From: a virus
Strand: one strand, 5' to 3'
Length of the DNA stretch: 24,443 nucleotides
Virus record (IMG/VR): IMGVR_UViG_3300042328_000249
Span: 1 to 24,443 of that record
Shown: positions 16,674 through 24,334 of the stretch, piece after piece
Position numbering within the stretch: position 1 is the first letter of the stretch
How the letters are laid out: every line of letters begins with the position of its first letter
Notes under the pieces: model-generated
What the model was told of the DNA's origin: nothing
The model's database searches: none
Seen by the model: only the letters and a program-made list of their open reading frames with translations
Position numbers and translations under genes: made by a program

Positions 16674-19488
16674 TTGTTGGCAAATCCAATTGTACGTTCA
16701 CATCAAAACTAGTGCTGTCAATCCACAGGCATCGCACTGCTGGACCGCTCATCTCTAGACCCTTATGCATCGCTTTACTCTCCCCACTCTTGCTTAGTAG
16801 TAAGTTGCTGTCTTTCAACCCCTTAACAAAGTCGTTGTACTCAACTTGCACGGAGTGTAGATAAGTCTTGATAATACTGCAAGGGATATATAGCGTTTTA
16901 ACATCAGGCTCATACCTAACTCGCAAGTCATTTTGAGGCTTGATAATAGGCGCATCGCCAAACCCTGTACGTGCATCAATCTTATTGTTTACGACAAGCG
17001 TATTACGTGCTAGGTTCTCATCCAAGAAGTTACCAAGCGTCTCCACAGCATCAAAGTTGTTCTCTTTGATAACCTCTTTAAACGTTTTAAACTCTTTGGC
17101 TATAGCCTTGAATACAGGTTCAATAGGTATGTTATGTATGCCTAAACGCTTAGCGATGATAGCACCTAGGAATACAGCAGCTAAGTTGGTAGAGAACTTA
17201 CGATCAGGGCCTTTGAAGTTCATCAGCTTATCAATCTTAACCTGCATTTCCTTCAATTCTTTTTTAACCTTGTCTAGGTTTTGTATTAGGTATTGTGCAT
17301 ATATCTCACAGGCGTGACCATAGTTGTCAAATATCTTGCTTAGGATATCATCTACCTCACTCTTAGATAGCACATCATCCATCTCAATGCGTAGCTGAAT
17401 AAACCTAGCCATCTCACCACTGGCCTTTGCTTTCTTGGCAAACATAACCGTTCTGAAGTCCGTGTTGCTAGAGACTACGCAGATTAAGTTAAACACAGTG
17501 TCGTTGTTACGCTCTCTGTTAACTCCGTTACCCATACGGTTTTTACCACGGCCTGACGCAATAAATTTCAAGAAGGTGTGTAGGGCTTCGGGTGTTACAT
17601 CTGTCATCTCATCCACACCAGCACCTAGGTTCTTCATATAGCCTAAGCGGTTAATGATTGAGTTCTCGGTATCGCCCCAAACGTTAATTAGCTTGGCATC
17701 AATATCAGGGTTGCCGTATATGCTGGTCATCATCTGCAAGATAGAGGTCTTACCTTGTCCTGCTTCAGGGTTGTACATGTTGATTACGGCAGACTTCTCT
17801 TTAGAGTCAAACAACGGCATCAGTAGTGAGCCGAAGCCACAGAAGAAACCAAATGCACGAAGTTCAAGTCCTGGACGTTCATAGAACGATATAGCACTCT
17901 TCCATTCTTCGTAAGAACCCTTCTTAACAAGTGTCGGGGTAACTTGGTTCAGTTCTTCTGACACAGGTACATAGGTGACACCGAACGCAGTAATCTCACG
18001 ATTGCCGATAATGATTTTGTTCTTAGCATCGTTCCAACCAAATTGTTTGTGCATGTGCGAAGCACCCTTACTACGTTGACGGTCGTTCAGTGCCGTTCTC
18101 ATGTACTCGATGATTGCATCTAAAGGTTTGCCACGTTCGAATATACCGATGTTGTTGACAATCTCCCTAGCCTTCTCTGTACTCATTAGGCTAGACACAG
18201 GTGCAATAAACTCACGCACACCATCGTTAGGTAAGTGCAGTTTGAACCATGCGCAGTCACCAATAGCTGGGTCGTTCAATCGATCGACTAAGTAGAAGTC
18301 ATACTCGTATATTTTCTTACCATCATCGTCATCGTCCTCATAGGCTAGATAGATACCGCCAGCTTTACCACGGAAGTACGGGTATGGGTACTCAGGGATT
18401 TGATAGGTCATCAACTCACCCAATGCTTCGCTCTTTGCCTGTATCACGTTGTCAGCGCCACGGGCTTTGGGGACTATCATACCAAGTGAGATAGGCGTAG
18501 TAATGGTACCTTTATACTTGCAGTTCTTACAACCCTCAGGGCGTAGTGACTCGAACTGGTCGCAGGTGTGGGGCTTAGGGATCCCAGCTACTTTAGCTTC
18601 TATCTTTGCGTGTGTGTATTCGGGGTGCTGCATAGATATCTTGTGTATCGCGATGTCGCGGTCTTCACAGAACGCAGCGATGGATAGCGCTGACCGCCAT
18701 AGTGGTTCGGATATCTCTTTCTGCTTCATAACGATGTGCTGTAGTTGTGCGCAGCCATCACCGTTTATTGTGCGGTTCATTATCTTCTTGAACTGCGCTA
18801 CCTTTTCAAACTTCTTATTGTTGTTAACTTCGTGCTTAGGTTTAGAACTATTGGAACCTACGTGTATAGGGATAAGTCTTGCTAGCTCATCAAACGAGGT
18901 ATGCTCCCCTGTCACCAGTACAACTACAGGTAAAGGGTTTTTCACATCTTTATAGTTCTTCGTGTTAGGCACACGGAGTATACGGGCAGCGTCAGCAGTA
19001 CAAGCACCATCGGCATGTAGGCCATGCTTGATGCATAGAAACTTGAGGCCCTCTGCAATTGGATGCCACACCTCTCTAGCTACAGGCACAGCGAATGTCC
19101 AATAGCAATGGATGCCACGGCCTGAGTCTACAATGGTCGGTTCAGGAAGCTGGGTAGCATCGGTGAATGCGCGTAAGGCGACTAGTGCTGCGTCTTTGGT
19201 CTTGTAGTCTTTGAACTGGTTCTTCTTCTCATCAAAGCCACAATCAATATCTAACCACAGAGCCTTCTCTTCTTTGGCATTATTCTTGGTGCGCTCTGTA
19301 GGGTACTTGTATGTAGAGCAGGCAAAATACACATCGTATTTATCTGCTAATAGTTTCTCTGAAGCTGCGGTCGCTTCTTCAATAGTGTTTACAAACTTGG
19401 GAGATATATTGTTTTGTTGGTCTTTTCCAACTACGCAATAGACGCCTTCGGCCGGCCATATGTGCCGTAAAAATTCTGATGTTTGCAT
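16663..19488 (-). CDS. DNA primase-helicase: AEP-type primase fused to a P-loop ATPase
   Basis: A 941-residue protein that should make primers and unwind phage DNA. The start is ATG 19488, preceded by a GAGAG site; a TTG 13 codons upstream is less likely. The N-terminal domain has archaeo-eukaryotic primase signs: LWLDIDCG with Asp80 and Asp82 as metal ligands, and DSGRGIHCYW with Ser122 to His127 as the sxH motif. A Cys cluster, C-x12-C-x2-C around RPEGCKNCKYKG, may bind zinc before the second half. The ATPase has Walker A EAGQGKTS with Lys580 and a Walker B-like GAGVDEM, followed by FLKFIASGRGKNRMGNG and a sensor-like VVSSNTD, as in DUF927/D5-type phage helicases. The C-terminus has a winged-helix-like KTLYIPCSIIKTYL segment. 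Confidence 0.85.
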   Translation of the reverse strand: MQTSEFLRHIWPAEGVYCVVGKDQQNNISPKFVNTIEEATAASEKLLADKYDVYFACSTYKYPTERTKNNAKEEKALWLDIDCGFDEKKNQFKDYKTKDAALVALRAFTDATQLPEPTIVDSGRGIHCYWTFAVPVAREVWHPIAEGLKFLCIKHGLHADGACTADAARILRVPNTKNYKDVKNPLPVVVLVTGEHTSFDELARLIPIHVGSNSSKPKHEVNNNKKFEKVAQFKKIMNRTINGDGCAQLQHIVMKQKEISEPLWRSALSIAAFCEDRDIAIHKISMQHPEYTHAKIEAKVAGIPKPHTCDQFESLRPEGCKNCKYKGTITTPISLGMIVPKARGADNVIQAKSEALGELMTYQIPEYPYPYFRGKAGGIYLAYEDDDDDGKKIYEYDFYLVDRLNDPAIGDCAWFKLHLPNDGVREFIAPVSSLMSTEKAREIVNNIGIFERGKPLDAIIEYMRTALNDRQRSKGASHMHKQFGWNDAKNKIIIGNREITAFGVTYVPVSEELNQVTPTLVKKGSYEEWKSAISFYERPGLELRAFGFFCGFGSLLMPLFDSKEKSAVINMYNPEAGQGKTSILQMMTSIYGNPDIDAKLINVWGDTENSIINRLGYMKNLGAGVDEMTDVTPEALHTFLKFIASGRGKNRMGNGVNRERNNDTVFNLICVVSSNTDFRTVMFAKKAKASGEMARFIQLRIEMDDVLSKSEVDDILSKIFDNYGHACEIYAQYLIQNLDKVKKELKEMQVKIDKLMNFKGPDRKFSTNLAAVFLGAIIAKRLGIHNIPIEPVFKAIAKEFKTFKEVIKENNFDAVETLGNFLDENLARNTLVVNNKIDARTGFGDAPIIKPQNDLRVRYEPDVKTLYIPCSIIKTYLHSVQVEYNDFVKGLKDSNLLLSKSGESKAMHKGLEMSGPAVRCLWIDSTSFDVNVQLDLPTSVN

Positions 19489-19513
19489 TGTATCTCTCAC
19501 AACGTTTAGGGGT

Positions 19514-19565
19514 GGGGCGACAAACAAGATGTTCGTTTAAGCGCGACAGCCTCAGTGTGCGCCCC
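19514..19565 (-). repeat. GC-rich leader hairpins before the primase-helicase
   Basis: The 84-base gap between the HTH gene and the primase-helicase holds overlapping inverted repeats. GGGGCG at 19514-19519 can pair with CGCCCC at 19560-19565. Inside, ACAAACA (19520-19526) pairs with TGTTCGT (19530-19536) with one G-U pair and a 3-base loop. GCGCGACA (19541-19548) pairs with TGTGCGC (19556-19562) with one bulge. The outer stem and the last hairpin share bases and exclude each other. No U-run follows, so it is not an intrinsic terminator; a translational control or RNA-processing element is possible. Confidence 0.45.
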
Positions 19566-19572
19566 CAAAACT

Positions 19573-19803
19573 TTATTCTGCTGATAACTTATCTATTAGA
19601 TTTGTTATAGCTACTGTCTTTGACCGGAGTGGTTTTGCTTTGCCGGAAATCCAATCATAGACCGTCTGCCGAGAAACTTCAAGCTCAACAGCAACTTTAC
19701 TAACAGGATACTTTTTAGTAATCAGCAAGGCACCAAGCGTAACCCCTAAACCGGGGTCAGCACTTTGGTTAGCCTCAATTACAATCTGTGAATAACCTCT
19801 CAC
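19573..19803 (-). CDS. Small helix-turn-helix protein
   Basis: A 76-residue protein. GTG 19803 is chosen because AAGGAG lies 7 bases upstream; a TTG at 19824 would overlap the previous gene but has no ribosome site. Residues 34-55 (VSKVAVELEVSRQTVYDWIS) are a typical HTH: an Ala-x-x-Leu first helix, a turn at Glu-Val-Ser, and a recognition helix RQTVYDW. Residues 20-32 supply a preceding helix. The length and shape suit a minimal Cro/XRE- or MerR-like DNA-binding domain or a DNA-bound accessory factor of replication. It sits between the SSB-like and primase genes, so it could regulate early transcription, for example at the palindrome near 24335, or help load replication proteins. Both roles are guesses. 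Confidence 0.72.
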   Translation of the reverse strand: MRGYSQIVIEANQSADPGLGVTLGALLITKKYPVSKVAVELEVSRQTVYDWISGKAKPLRSKTVAITNLIDKLSAE

Positions 19804-19814
19804 TGTCGCTCTCC

Positions 19815-20747
19815 TTATGTCCAATCAGCAACTAAGTCATCTAGGCTTACATCACCTGAATCTACTTTAGCTGGTGGTGGTGCTGGTGGGGTAGGAGCTG
19901 GTTTAGCTTCTGCTGCTGAACGTTTAACTGGCTCAGGGATAGCTTCTTCTACAGGCTCTTCAACGATTGGCTGACGTGTAGCTGGGCGAGGCGCTGCTTT
20001 AGGTGCAGGGGCAAACTCTTCACCATCTTCATCACGATCAGTAGCTACAGACAATGTGATCGCACGTACTGCCTCTTCTTCTTGCGTACGAGAACGACAG
20101 GTATCAAACTCATCATCTGACAAACGAGCCACTGCTTTAAAGCCGATGTTAGATGTATCTTCACCTACAATCATGCGTGATACAACTGAACCTAGACCTT
20201 CGCCATTAGCTACTAAATAGTCACGATACTCGTGGAACGGACGGCGGTCGTTGTTACCATTACCGAACACAGATGTAGCAGACAACTTAACGCGGTAGAT
20301 ATCACCATGCAAATCATCAGCCAATACTACTGCGATGTAGCGGTGGAAACGGCAAGCCTTAGTTTTGCCTGGACCTGAACCAGCAATGTTTTGTGGGCAG
20401 TCAGAACATTTGTCCGCTTGCTTTTCACGTGATTGAGGGTCAGGTGTTTGGCTGTCATGACTCCAGCATTTAGGCGGTGTACGCTTCTGTGCTTTAGGGT
20501 CAAACGTCTCTGCATAAAACATACGGTTAACCGATGGTGCAGCATTAACAATGACTACATCAATGAAGCCTTGGTCAGTCTTGCTAATCTCTTTACCATT
20601 CACCATCAAACGGAACTTGTTGTTTACGATGGTAATGCTTTTTGATGTGATAGAAGAACCACCAACGTTACTGGTGAAACCATCATCACGACGGTTACGT
20701 ACTGCTACTGCGCCGCCTTGTTGGAATATATCTAGTTCTGTACTCAT
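19815..20747 (-). CDS. Probable single-stranded DNA-binding protein
   Basis: A 310-residue protein beginning in ATGA overlap with the coiled-coil gene and preceded by AAGGAG. Residues about 30-170 are beta-rich (SKSITIVNNKFRLMV; GFIDVVIVNAAPSVNRMFY; HRYIAVVLADD; DIYRVKLSATSVFG), compatible with an OB-type domain. They are interrupted by four cysteines, Cys94, Cys114, Cys117 and Cys132, placed like a zinc site. The last 70 residues are a disordered Pro/Ala/Glu linker closing with DVSLDDLVADWT, an acidic tip with an aromatic near the end. That layout, nucleic-acid domain plus acidic flexible tail, is that of phage and bacterial SSBs such as T7 gp2.5. The neighbours are primase and helicase. No direct family match can be confirmed. 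Confidence 0.6.
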   Translation of the reverse strand: MSTELDIFQQGGAVAVRNRRDDGFTSNVGGSSITSKSITIVNNKFRLMVNGKEISKTDQGFIDVVIVNAAPSVNRMFYAETFDPKAQKRTPPKCWSHDSQTPDPQSREKQADKCSDCPQNIAGSGPGKTKACRFHRYIAVVLADDLHGDIYRVKLSATSVFGNGNNDRRPFHEYRDYLVANGEGLGSVVSRMIVGEDTSNIGFKAVARLSDDEFDTCRSRTQEEEAVRAITLSVATDRDEDGEEFAPAPKAAPRPATRQPIVEEPVEEAIPEPVKRSAAEAKPAPTPPAPPPAKVDSGDVSLDDLVADWT

Positions 20748-21145
20748 TCTGATTGCTCCTTGCTTTTACGGATTGAAATAACATACTCATTCATCGGTGA
20801 TAAACCTGCTGGACACTTGTCAGGATTAGCATCTAGAAACTCTTTAATATTGGTACTTGATAGGCGCTTGTGTAAGAACTCAGGTACATCGTTCTCTTTA
20901 ATAAACGCATACAATGCAGGCCAGTTGTTGGTAATGTAGCTGGTCTTTACTGTACGTGATAACGTGCCTATCTTTGTTTTAAGACTGCTTACGTTTAGTG
21001 ACTTGCATGCTTCATGTAAAGCAAACTGTATTTGGTCACGCTTCTGCTTAATATCGCTAATCTGACTTTCAAGTTCAGCCATCTTCTCACGCATATTAAT
21101 ATCAGCTTGCATAAGCTTTTCAAGGTTGATTTCATCTAATTCCAT
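20744..21145 (-). CDS. Coiled-coil protein of the replication block, function unknown
   Basis: A 133-residue protein with an AGGAGG ribosome site just upstream and a strong promoter before it. Residues 1-50 are a coiled coil (NLEKLMQADINMREKMAELE, SQISDIKQKRDQIQFALHEA). The second half is compact: GTLSRTVKTSYITNNWPALY, FIKENDVPEFLHKRLSSTNI, then CPAGLSPMNEYVISIRK. The combination RTVKTxY-x-W-x-x-LY-x-FI...KRL...G(L)...ISIRK is a pattern I associate with small phage proteins near replication genes, with no known activity. Gene order (just before the SSB-like gene, in ATGA overlap) suggests coupled expression and perhaps a partner or loader role, which is inference. Confidence 0.75.
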   Translation of the reverse strand: MELDEINLEKLMQADINMREKMAELESQISDIKQKRDQIQFALHEACKSLNVSSLKTKIGTLSRTVKTSYITNNWPALYAFIKENDVPEFLHKRLSSTNIKEFLDANPDKCPAGLSPMNEYVISIRKSKEQSE

Positions 21146-21173
21146 ACACCCTCCTTTTCAAATTAGAACTAGT

Positions 21174-21201
21174 AGTATACCACAACTATTTACTTTGTCA
21201 A
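21174..21201 (-). promoter_or_regulatory. Sigma70-type promoter for the coiled-coil/SSB/primase operon
   Basis: On the minus strand TTGACA (21201-21196) is a perfect -35 box. A 16-base spacer separates it from TATACT (21179-21174), a 5/6 -10 box preceded by TGG, which makes an extended -10. The -35 box contains the TGA stop of the helicase gene. Start of transcription would be about 21167, some 20 bases before the ATG at 21145, with an AGGAGG site between. It suggests use of unmodified host RNA polymerase. Confidence 0.72.
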
Positions 21202-22772
21202 GCCTCTACTTCTTCTCTGTATAGGTCGACTAGCTTAGTGTGCGTGTCAATTTTATTCTGCAGCATGGCGTAAATTTTTTTCTCAACGGGGGAGCCCTGT
21301 AGGTGGACTACGGTCATCGGGTTTCGCTGACCAGCGCGATCGACCCTAGCGCAGCATTGTATGTAGGTTTCCACCGACATCACTGGTGACCAAAACACCA
21401 CCACGTTCGCAGCGTGTAACGTAACGCCATGTGACGCAGCTTGCGGTTGGATAACCAATACTTGAGGGTCTTTGTTCTCTTGGAAGTCTTTGAATATCTG
21501 CGACCGCTTGGTCATATTGACGTCACCATGTATGGCTTCGCATGGTATCTTGTCCTTATTCAACTCGGACATAATCTTGTCTATACTATGTCTAAACGGA
21601 CAGAATATGAGAACTTTGTGACTGGCCTCATTGATAATCTCTTTGAGCGCAGTCATGCGGTTACTCATGTCGAACTCGATAATCTCACGGGAGTCAGCGT
21701 ATATAGCGCCACTAGATACCTGTAACAACTTCGTGAGCATAACTCCAGCATTGACTGCGGTAACGTCTTCCCCAGCAGCCTCAATGAAGAACTCTTTCTT
21801 GAGCTTTTTGTAATACTTGTCTTGCTGTGCTGTAAGAGGTATGTCACGCGTTTGATACATGACGTCAGGTAAGTCTAGGCAATCGGCCTTGGTGTATCGT
21901 ATCGCTGGCTGCAATGTTTTAAACACAATGTCTTGTGCGTTGAACCTAGGTATCCATGTGAACTGGCTTATCTTTTGCATCACCATGTCTTTGAATGTGC
22001 CAGCGTATTTAGGCACGGATGCTGGGTTGACTAGTTTAGCCAAGCCATAGGCATCGGCTGGTGATTGAGATGCTGGCGTACCTGTCATCATCCACAACCA
22101 TGTGTCAGGTTGTAGCACTCTGTTTAGTGCCTTCCATCTACGGGTTGTAACTGTCTTAACATAGTTAGCTTCGTCAACTACTATCAAGTCGAAGTTGCCT
22201 GCCTTAATCTCTTTCTCGACAATCTCTACACCATCGTAGTTGATGATGACTACTTCTGCGGTACCCTTGACTATCTCCTTACGCTTCTCTGCGGTGCCGT
22301 AAGCTACGGCTACTGTTCGATGCATCGCTGTCTTAAAGAAGTCTGACTGCCATGCGGCTTGCATAATAGATAGGGGGCATACCACTAGCATACGCTTAAT
22401 CTTACCTTTGTTCATCAGGTAGTCGGCAGCCCAAATAACAGCAGAGGTCTTGCCTGTTCCAGCCTCAGATAGGCAGTAAGCCCTAGGGTTAGCGGATAGG
22501 AATTGCGCGGTGGTCTTTTGATGGTCAAACGGCGTGTGTACACCGGGCCATTTGTATTCTTTTGTTATGGGTGATGGGGCATTCTTAATGCGCATTGATG
22601 ACAAGGTTAGTACCTCGTCCAGTTCCCAGTTAACAATCACTTGGGTAATGCCGTTATCGTAGGCCTTAACAATCTTACTCTTAGGTATCTTGTCAAGGAT
22701 TAACTCAGGACGGCGAGTGTTTACTATTAAGGCTTTGTCTTTATAGATTTCCATGTGTAAGTCACTTATCAT
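21198..22772 (-). CDS. SNF2/SF2-family DNA helicase
   Basis: A 524-residue ATP-dependent helicase or translocase. Domain 1 has Q-motif residue Gln85 (FDHQKTTAQF), Walker A SEAGTGKTS at 102-110, motif Ia LVVCPLSIMQAAWQ, and motif II VVDEAN at 198-203, which is DEAN instead of DEAH. Motif III is MTGTPASQSPAD. Domain 2 has HKVLIFCPFRHS, motif V QPQAASHGVTLHAA, and motif VI QCCARVDRAGQ at 472-482, whose arginines would finger the ATP. This is the SNF2-like arrangement found in phage replication modules. ATG 22772 gives the longest product but has no ribosome site; ATG 22754 (MEIYKDKALIV) has a weak AAGTGA site and may be the true start. It is transcribed from the promoter at 22795-22822. Confidence 0.88.
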   Translation of the reverse strand: MISDLHMEIYKDKALIVNTRRPELILDKIPKSKIVKAYDNGITQVIVNWELDEVLTLSSMRIKNAPSPITKEYKWPGVHTPFDHQKTTAQFLSANPRAYCLSEAGTGKTSAVIWAADYLMNKGKIKRMLVVCPLSIMQAAWQSDFFKTAMHRTVAVAYGTAEKRKEIVKGTAEVVIINYDGVEIVEKEIKAGNFDLIVVDEANYVKTVTTRRWKALNRVLQPDTWLWMMTGTPASQSPADAYGLAKLVNPASVPKYAGTFKDMVMQKISQFTWIPRFNAQDIVFKTLQPAIRYTKADCLDLPDVMYQTRDIPLTAQQDKYYKKLKKEFFIEAAGEDVTAVNAGVMLTKLLQVSSGAIYADSREIIEFDMSNRMTALKEIINEASHKVLIFCPFRHSIDKIMSELNKDKIPCEAIHGDVNMTKRSQIFKDFQENKDPQVLVIQPQAASHGVTLHAANVVVFWSPVMSVETYIQCCARVDRAGQRNPMTVVHLQGSPVEKKIYAMLQNKIDTHTKLVDLYREEVEA

Positions 22773-22794
22773 GTGTTTAAGATGCGGGTTACTT

Positions 22795-22822
22795 AGTATA
22801 CATGGTTTTTTGGAAATGTAAA
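22795..22822 (-). promoter_or_regulatory. Sigma70-type promoter for the helicase gene
   Basis: On the minus strand TTTACA (22822-22817) is followed after 16 bases by TATACT (22800-22795), 5/6 matches in each box. Spacing and -10 are identical to the promoter at 21174-21201. It lies right after the terminator at 22820-22863, so the helicase gene is restarted as its own unit. The -35 is part of CTTTACAT, which is also one arm of the palindrome at 24335-24354. Confidence 0.62.
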
Positions 22823-22863
22823 GAAAATAGGCTGACCACGGAGAGATGTGTGGCCAGCCTATT
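22820..22863 (-). terminator. Intrinsic terminator ending the nuclease/HNH transcript
   Basis: Arms at 22826-22839 and 22850-22863 form a 14-base stem with one A-C mismatch and a 10-base loop (AATAGGCTG-x-CCAC). Read leftward, the stem runs into TTTTCTTT (complement of 22827-22820), the U-run of a rho-independent terminator. The rightward side has only TTTAACCC, so termination acts mainly on leftward transcripts. It separates the upstream nuclease/HNH unit from the helicase promoter, which it touches. Confidence 0.75.
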
Positions 22864-22974
22864 TAACCCGTAACGTGGGTGACTCGGTCAATACGTAAGC
22901 CTATGAGGAGTCTCGAAAGGACGGCTTACTATTAACTGACATGGTTAACGCACTCATGCCTTGCGGACCGTCTG
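22864..22974 (-). other. Structured 3' untranslated stretch after the HNH gene
   Basis: About 110 bases with no ORF between the HNH stop and the terminator. Several inverted repeats are visible: GTAAGCC (22895-22901) with GGCTTAC (22923-22929), TTAAC (22932-22936) with GTTAA (22944-22948), and GACGG (22920-22924) with CCGTC (22968-22972). The density is higher than in coding parts of the window. It may be a structured 3' end protecting the mRNA or a small RNA released by processing. No tRNA can be folded from it. Confidence 0.4.
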
Positions 22975-23244
22975 TTACTTTTTAGGTGTGTTCTTTTTCA
23001 CACTGTTATCAGCGTTTCGGCTGAAGCTACTATTCTTACTTTTTGATCGGATACGAGTATTTGATTTGTCGTTACTGCCTCCTTTGGATAGTGGAATAAT
23101 GTGGTCAATTTCTTTACCATCACCTTTCTTAACACGTCCATCCCGTATAGCTTCACGCCTTGCTTTATTACGTGCAACACGTTTAGCTATTTGGTCGGGC
23201 TTACTCTTATACAGCTCGTTTTCTCTTTGGTAATCTCTAGCCAT
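22975..23244 (-). CDS. HNH endonuclease-like protein
   Basis: An 89-residue basic protein. A charged helix rich in Lys and Arg (about 1-37) is followed by the HNH core: VKKGDGKEIDHIIPLSKGG with Asp47-His48 as first motif, then Asn58 or Asn62 in NDKSNTRIRSKSKN. The second conserved His of the classical H-N-H triad is not apparent, as in the short phage proteins with DH-x-x-PLS(K/R)GG-x-N core. It starts directly after the TAG of the nuclease gene with no gap, and the nuclease end supplies its GGAAAA ribosome site. It may nick phage or host DNA or work with the neighbouring nuclease. A homing role is unlikely given its place in an operon without an intron. Confidence 0.75.
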   Translation of the reverse strand: MARDYQRENELYKSKPDQIAKRVARNKARREAIRDGRVKKGDGKEIDHIIPLSKGGSNDKSNTRIRSKSKNSSFSRNADNSVKKNTPKK

Positions 23245-23919
23245 CTATTTTCCCCAATGTTGGCAACTTTGTACTGGGCAAAACCGTTTACACGCAAAGT
23301 TAGGAGCGGCATTAAATACGTTGGTATCATAAGCTGTCTCTAACCGTTTGATTAGGGTATCCCATTCGCCTATCATATCATCGAAGTTATCCATTTTATA
23401 GTCTTCTTTTAATATTTCTTTGCTGACTAAGAACACTAAGCCTGACTTGATTACCTCTACCTCGGGAAAGTGTTTAAACACTGCTGCACCTAGTAGAGAT
23501 AGCTGACGAGTGTCGGCATACTGGCTAGACTTACCTGTCTTATAGTCGATAACCGTGGCTGTCTTTGTTTCAGGGTTCACGATGAGTAAGTCGATCGCAC
23601 CGCGCCACCATACATCATCGGAAAAGAAGCCTGTAGGTTGTAGGTCACGCGTTAAGCCAACCTTGTGCTCACAATACTTCTTCCCTGGGATTTGTTTTAG
23701 TCGGTCTAACGAAGGCTGAAACTGCCAAAACTTTTCAGGTAGTGGGACATTGTCTCGCACATACAACTCAGCAGCTTTGTGAACTTCGTTACCATACAGA
23801 AAGTGTTCTGTGTTAGGGTCTTGCTTAATATCTTTGGCTACGTAAAGATGGAAGTATTGTTTCGGACACTTCTCGAATGTAGTAGCAGCCGAATACGACC
23901 ATGTTTTTAAACCTGCCAT
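23245..23919 (-). CDS. PD-(D/E)XK nuclease of the RecB/Cas4 type with probable Fe-S cysteines
   Basis: A 224-residue nuclease. The motifs run SYSAATTFEKCPKQY, GNEVHKAAE (His47), Glu84, RGAIDLLIV (Asp110), VIDYKTGK (Asp125-x-Lys127) and RQLSLLGAA (Gln139), the set of the PDDEXK_1/Cas4 exonuclease superfamily. One N-terminal cysteine, Cys18, and three C-terminal ones, Cys210, Cys214 and Cys219, match the 1+3 layout that holds a 4Fe-4S cluster in Cas4 and AddB. Spacing at the C-terminus (C-x3-C-x4-C) differs slightly from canonical. Stand-alone phage members may act as 5'-3' exonuclease in recombination or host DNA breakdown; CRISPR genes are absent here. The start overlaps the preceding stop as TAATG. 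Confidence 0.85.
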   Translation of the reverse strand: MAGLKTWSYSAATTFEKCPKQYFHLYVAKDIKQDPNTEHFLYGNEVHKAAELYVRDNVPLPEKFWQFQPSLDRLKQIPGKKYCEHKVGLTRDLQPTGFFSDDVWWRGAIDLLIVNPETKTATVIDYKTGKSSQYADTRQLSLLGAAVFKHFPEVEVIKSGLVFLVSKEILKEDYKMDNFDDMIGEWDTLIKRLETAYDTNVFNAAPNFACKRFCPVQSCQHWGK

Positions 23920-24164
23920 TATTTTTCTTCCTCGTAATGTTCACCCGTCGGGCCGTTCTGTCCTATAACATCGCATCGGGCCTCGTCCCAGTTAAGGGGG
24001 CATCCCGTAAACGCGCATTCTTTTGTAGCAGTTAAACTCTTACCGCACACATCGCACAGTGGGTCTTTGTTCTTTCTAAAGATTTTGTCAAAGTTATCCT
24101 CAAACTCTTTGCTGTTCTTCCGACTCTTTATTAAGTCACCTGTTACATCATTCCGACTTGCCAT
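23919..24164 (-). CDS. Small four-cysteine protein, possible zinc-binding
   Basis: An 81-residue protein. ATG 24164 is chosen because GGGAGAAAG lies just before it and MASRNDVTGDLI is the start I expect: small phage proteins beginning xRNDVTGD-x-I recur near replication genes. Residues 1-32 are a charged helix (KSRKNSKEFEDNFDKIF). Cys37, Cys40, Cys50 and Cys55 (PLCDVCGK ... ECAFTGCP) could hold one zinc ion. The acidic tail ends GEHYEEEK. Its stop overlaps the nuclease start (TAATG), so the two are probably made together. Binding partner and function are unknown. Confidence 0.75.
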   Translation of the reverse strand: MASRNDVTGDLIKSRKNSKEFEDNFDKIFRKNKDPLCDVCGKSLTATKECAFTGCPLNWDEARCDVIGQNGPTGEHYEEEK

Positions 24165-24321
24165 TTTCTTTCTCCCTTTTAGCAAGGGTAAGCCCTCGCA
24201 TTATCAATCGCTCGAACCCCAACTGCATGAGGTACTGCTTACCTTCCTCGTCCACATCCAGTTCAGCTATTGCACTGCCGTCGGGCTGGTCAATCAAGTC
24301 GCCTATCAATTCTATTTTCAT
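24148..24321 (-). CDS. First gene of the leftward operon, small acidic protein of unknown function
   Basis: A 57-residue protein. ATG 24321 follows GGAG with 6-base spacing; an ORF extension to 24345 would run back through the ribosome site and the palindrome and is rejected. The sequence has one beta hairpin-like start (MKIELIGDLIDQPDGSAIAE), an acidic turn, and a helix (GKQYLMQLGFERLIMRGLT) with a Lys/Glu-rich end. It overlaps the next gene by 17 bases. No family is recognised. Its place as first gene after a palindrome suggests it is made early in infection. Confidence 0.68.
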   Translation of the reverse strand: MKIELIGDLIDQPDGSAIAELDVDEEGKQYLMQLGFERLIMRGLTLAKREKENGKSE

Positions 24322-24334
24322 GTGTATCTCCTTT

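Noticed and set aside
18449-18955. Plus-strand ORF of 168 codons opposite the primase-helicase
   Set aside because: Lies antisense to clearly conserved primase-helicase sequence and has no recognisable features or ribosome site.
22864-22974. tRNA gene in the noncoding stretch
   Set aside because: No acceptor stem closing over about 70-80 bases and no T-loop GTTCRA motif.
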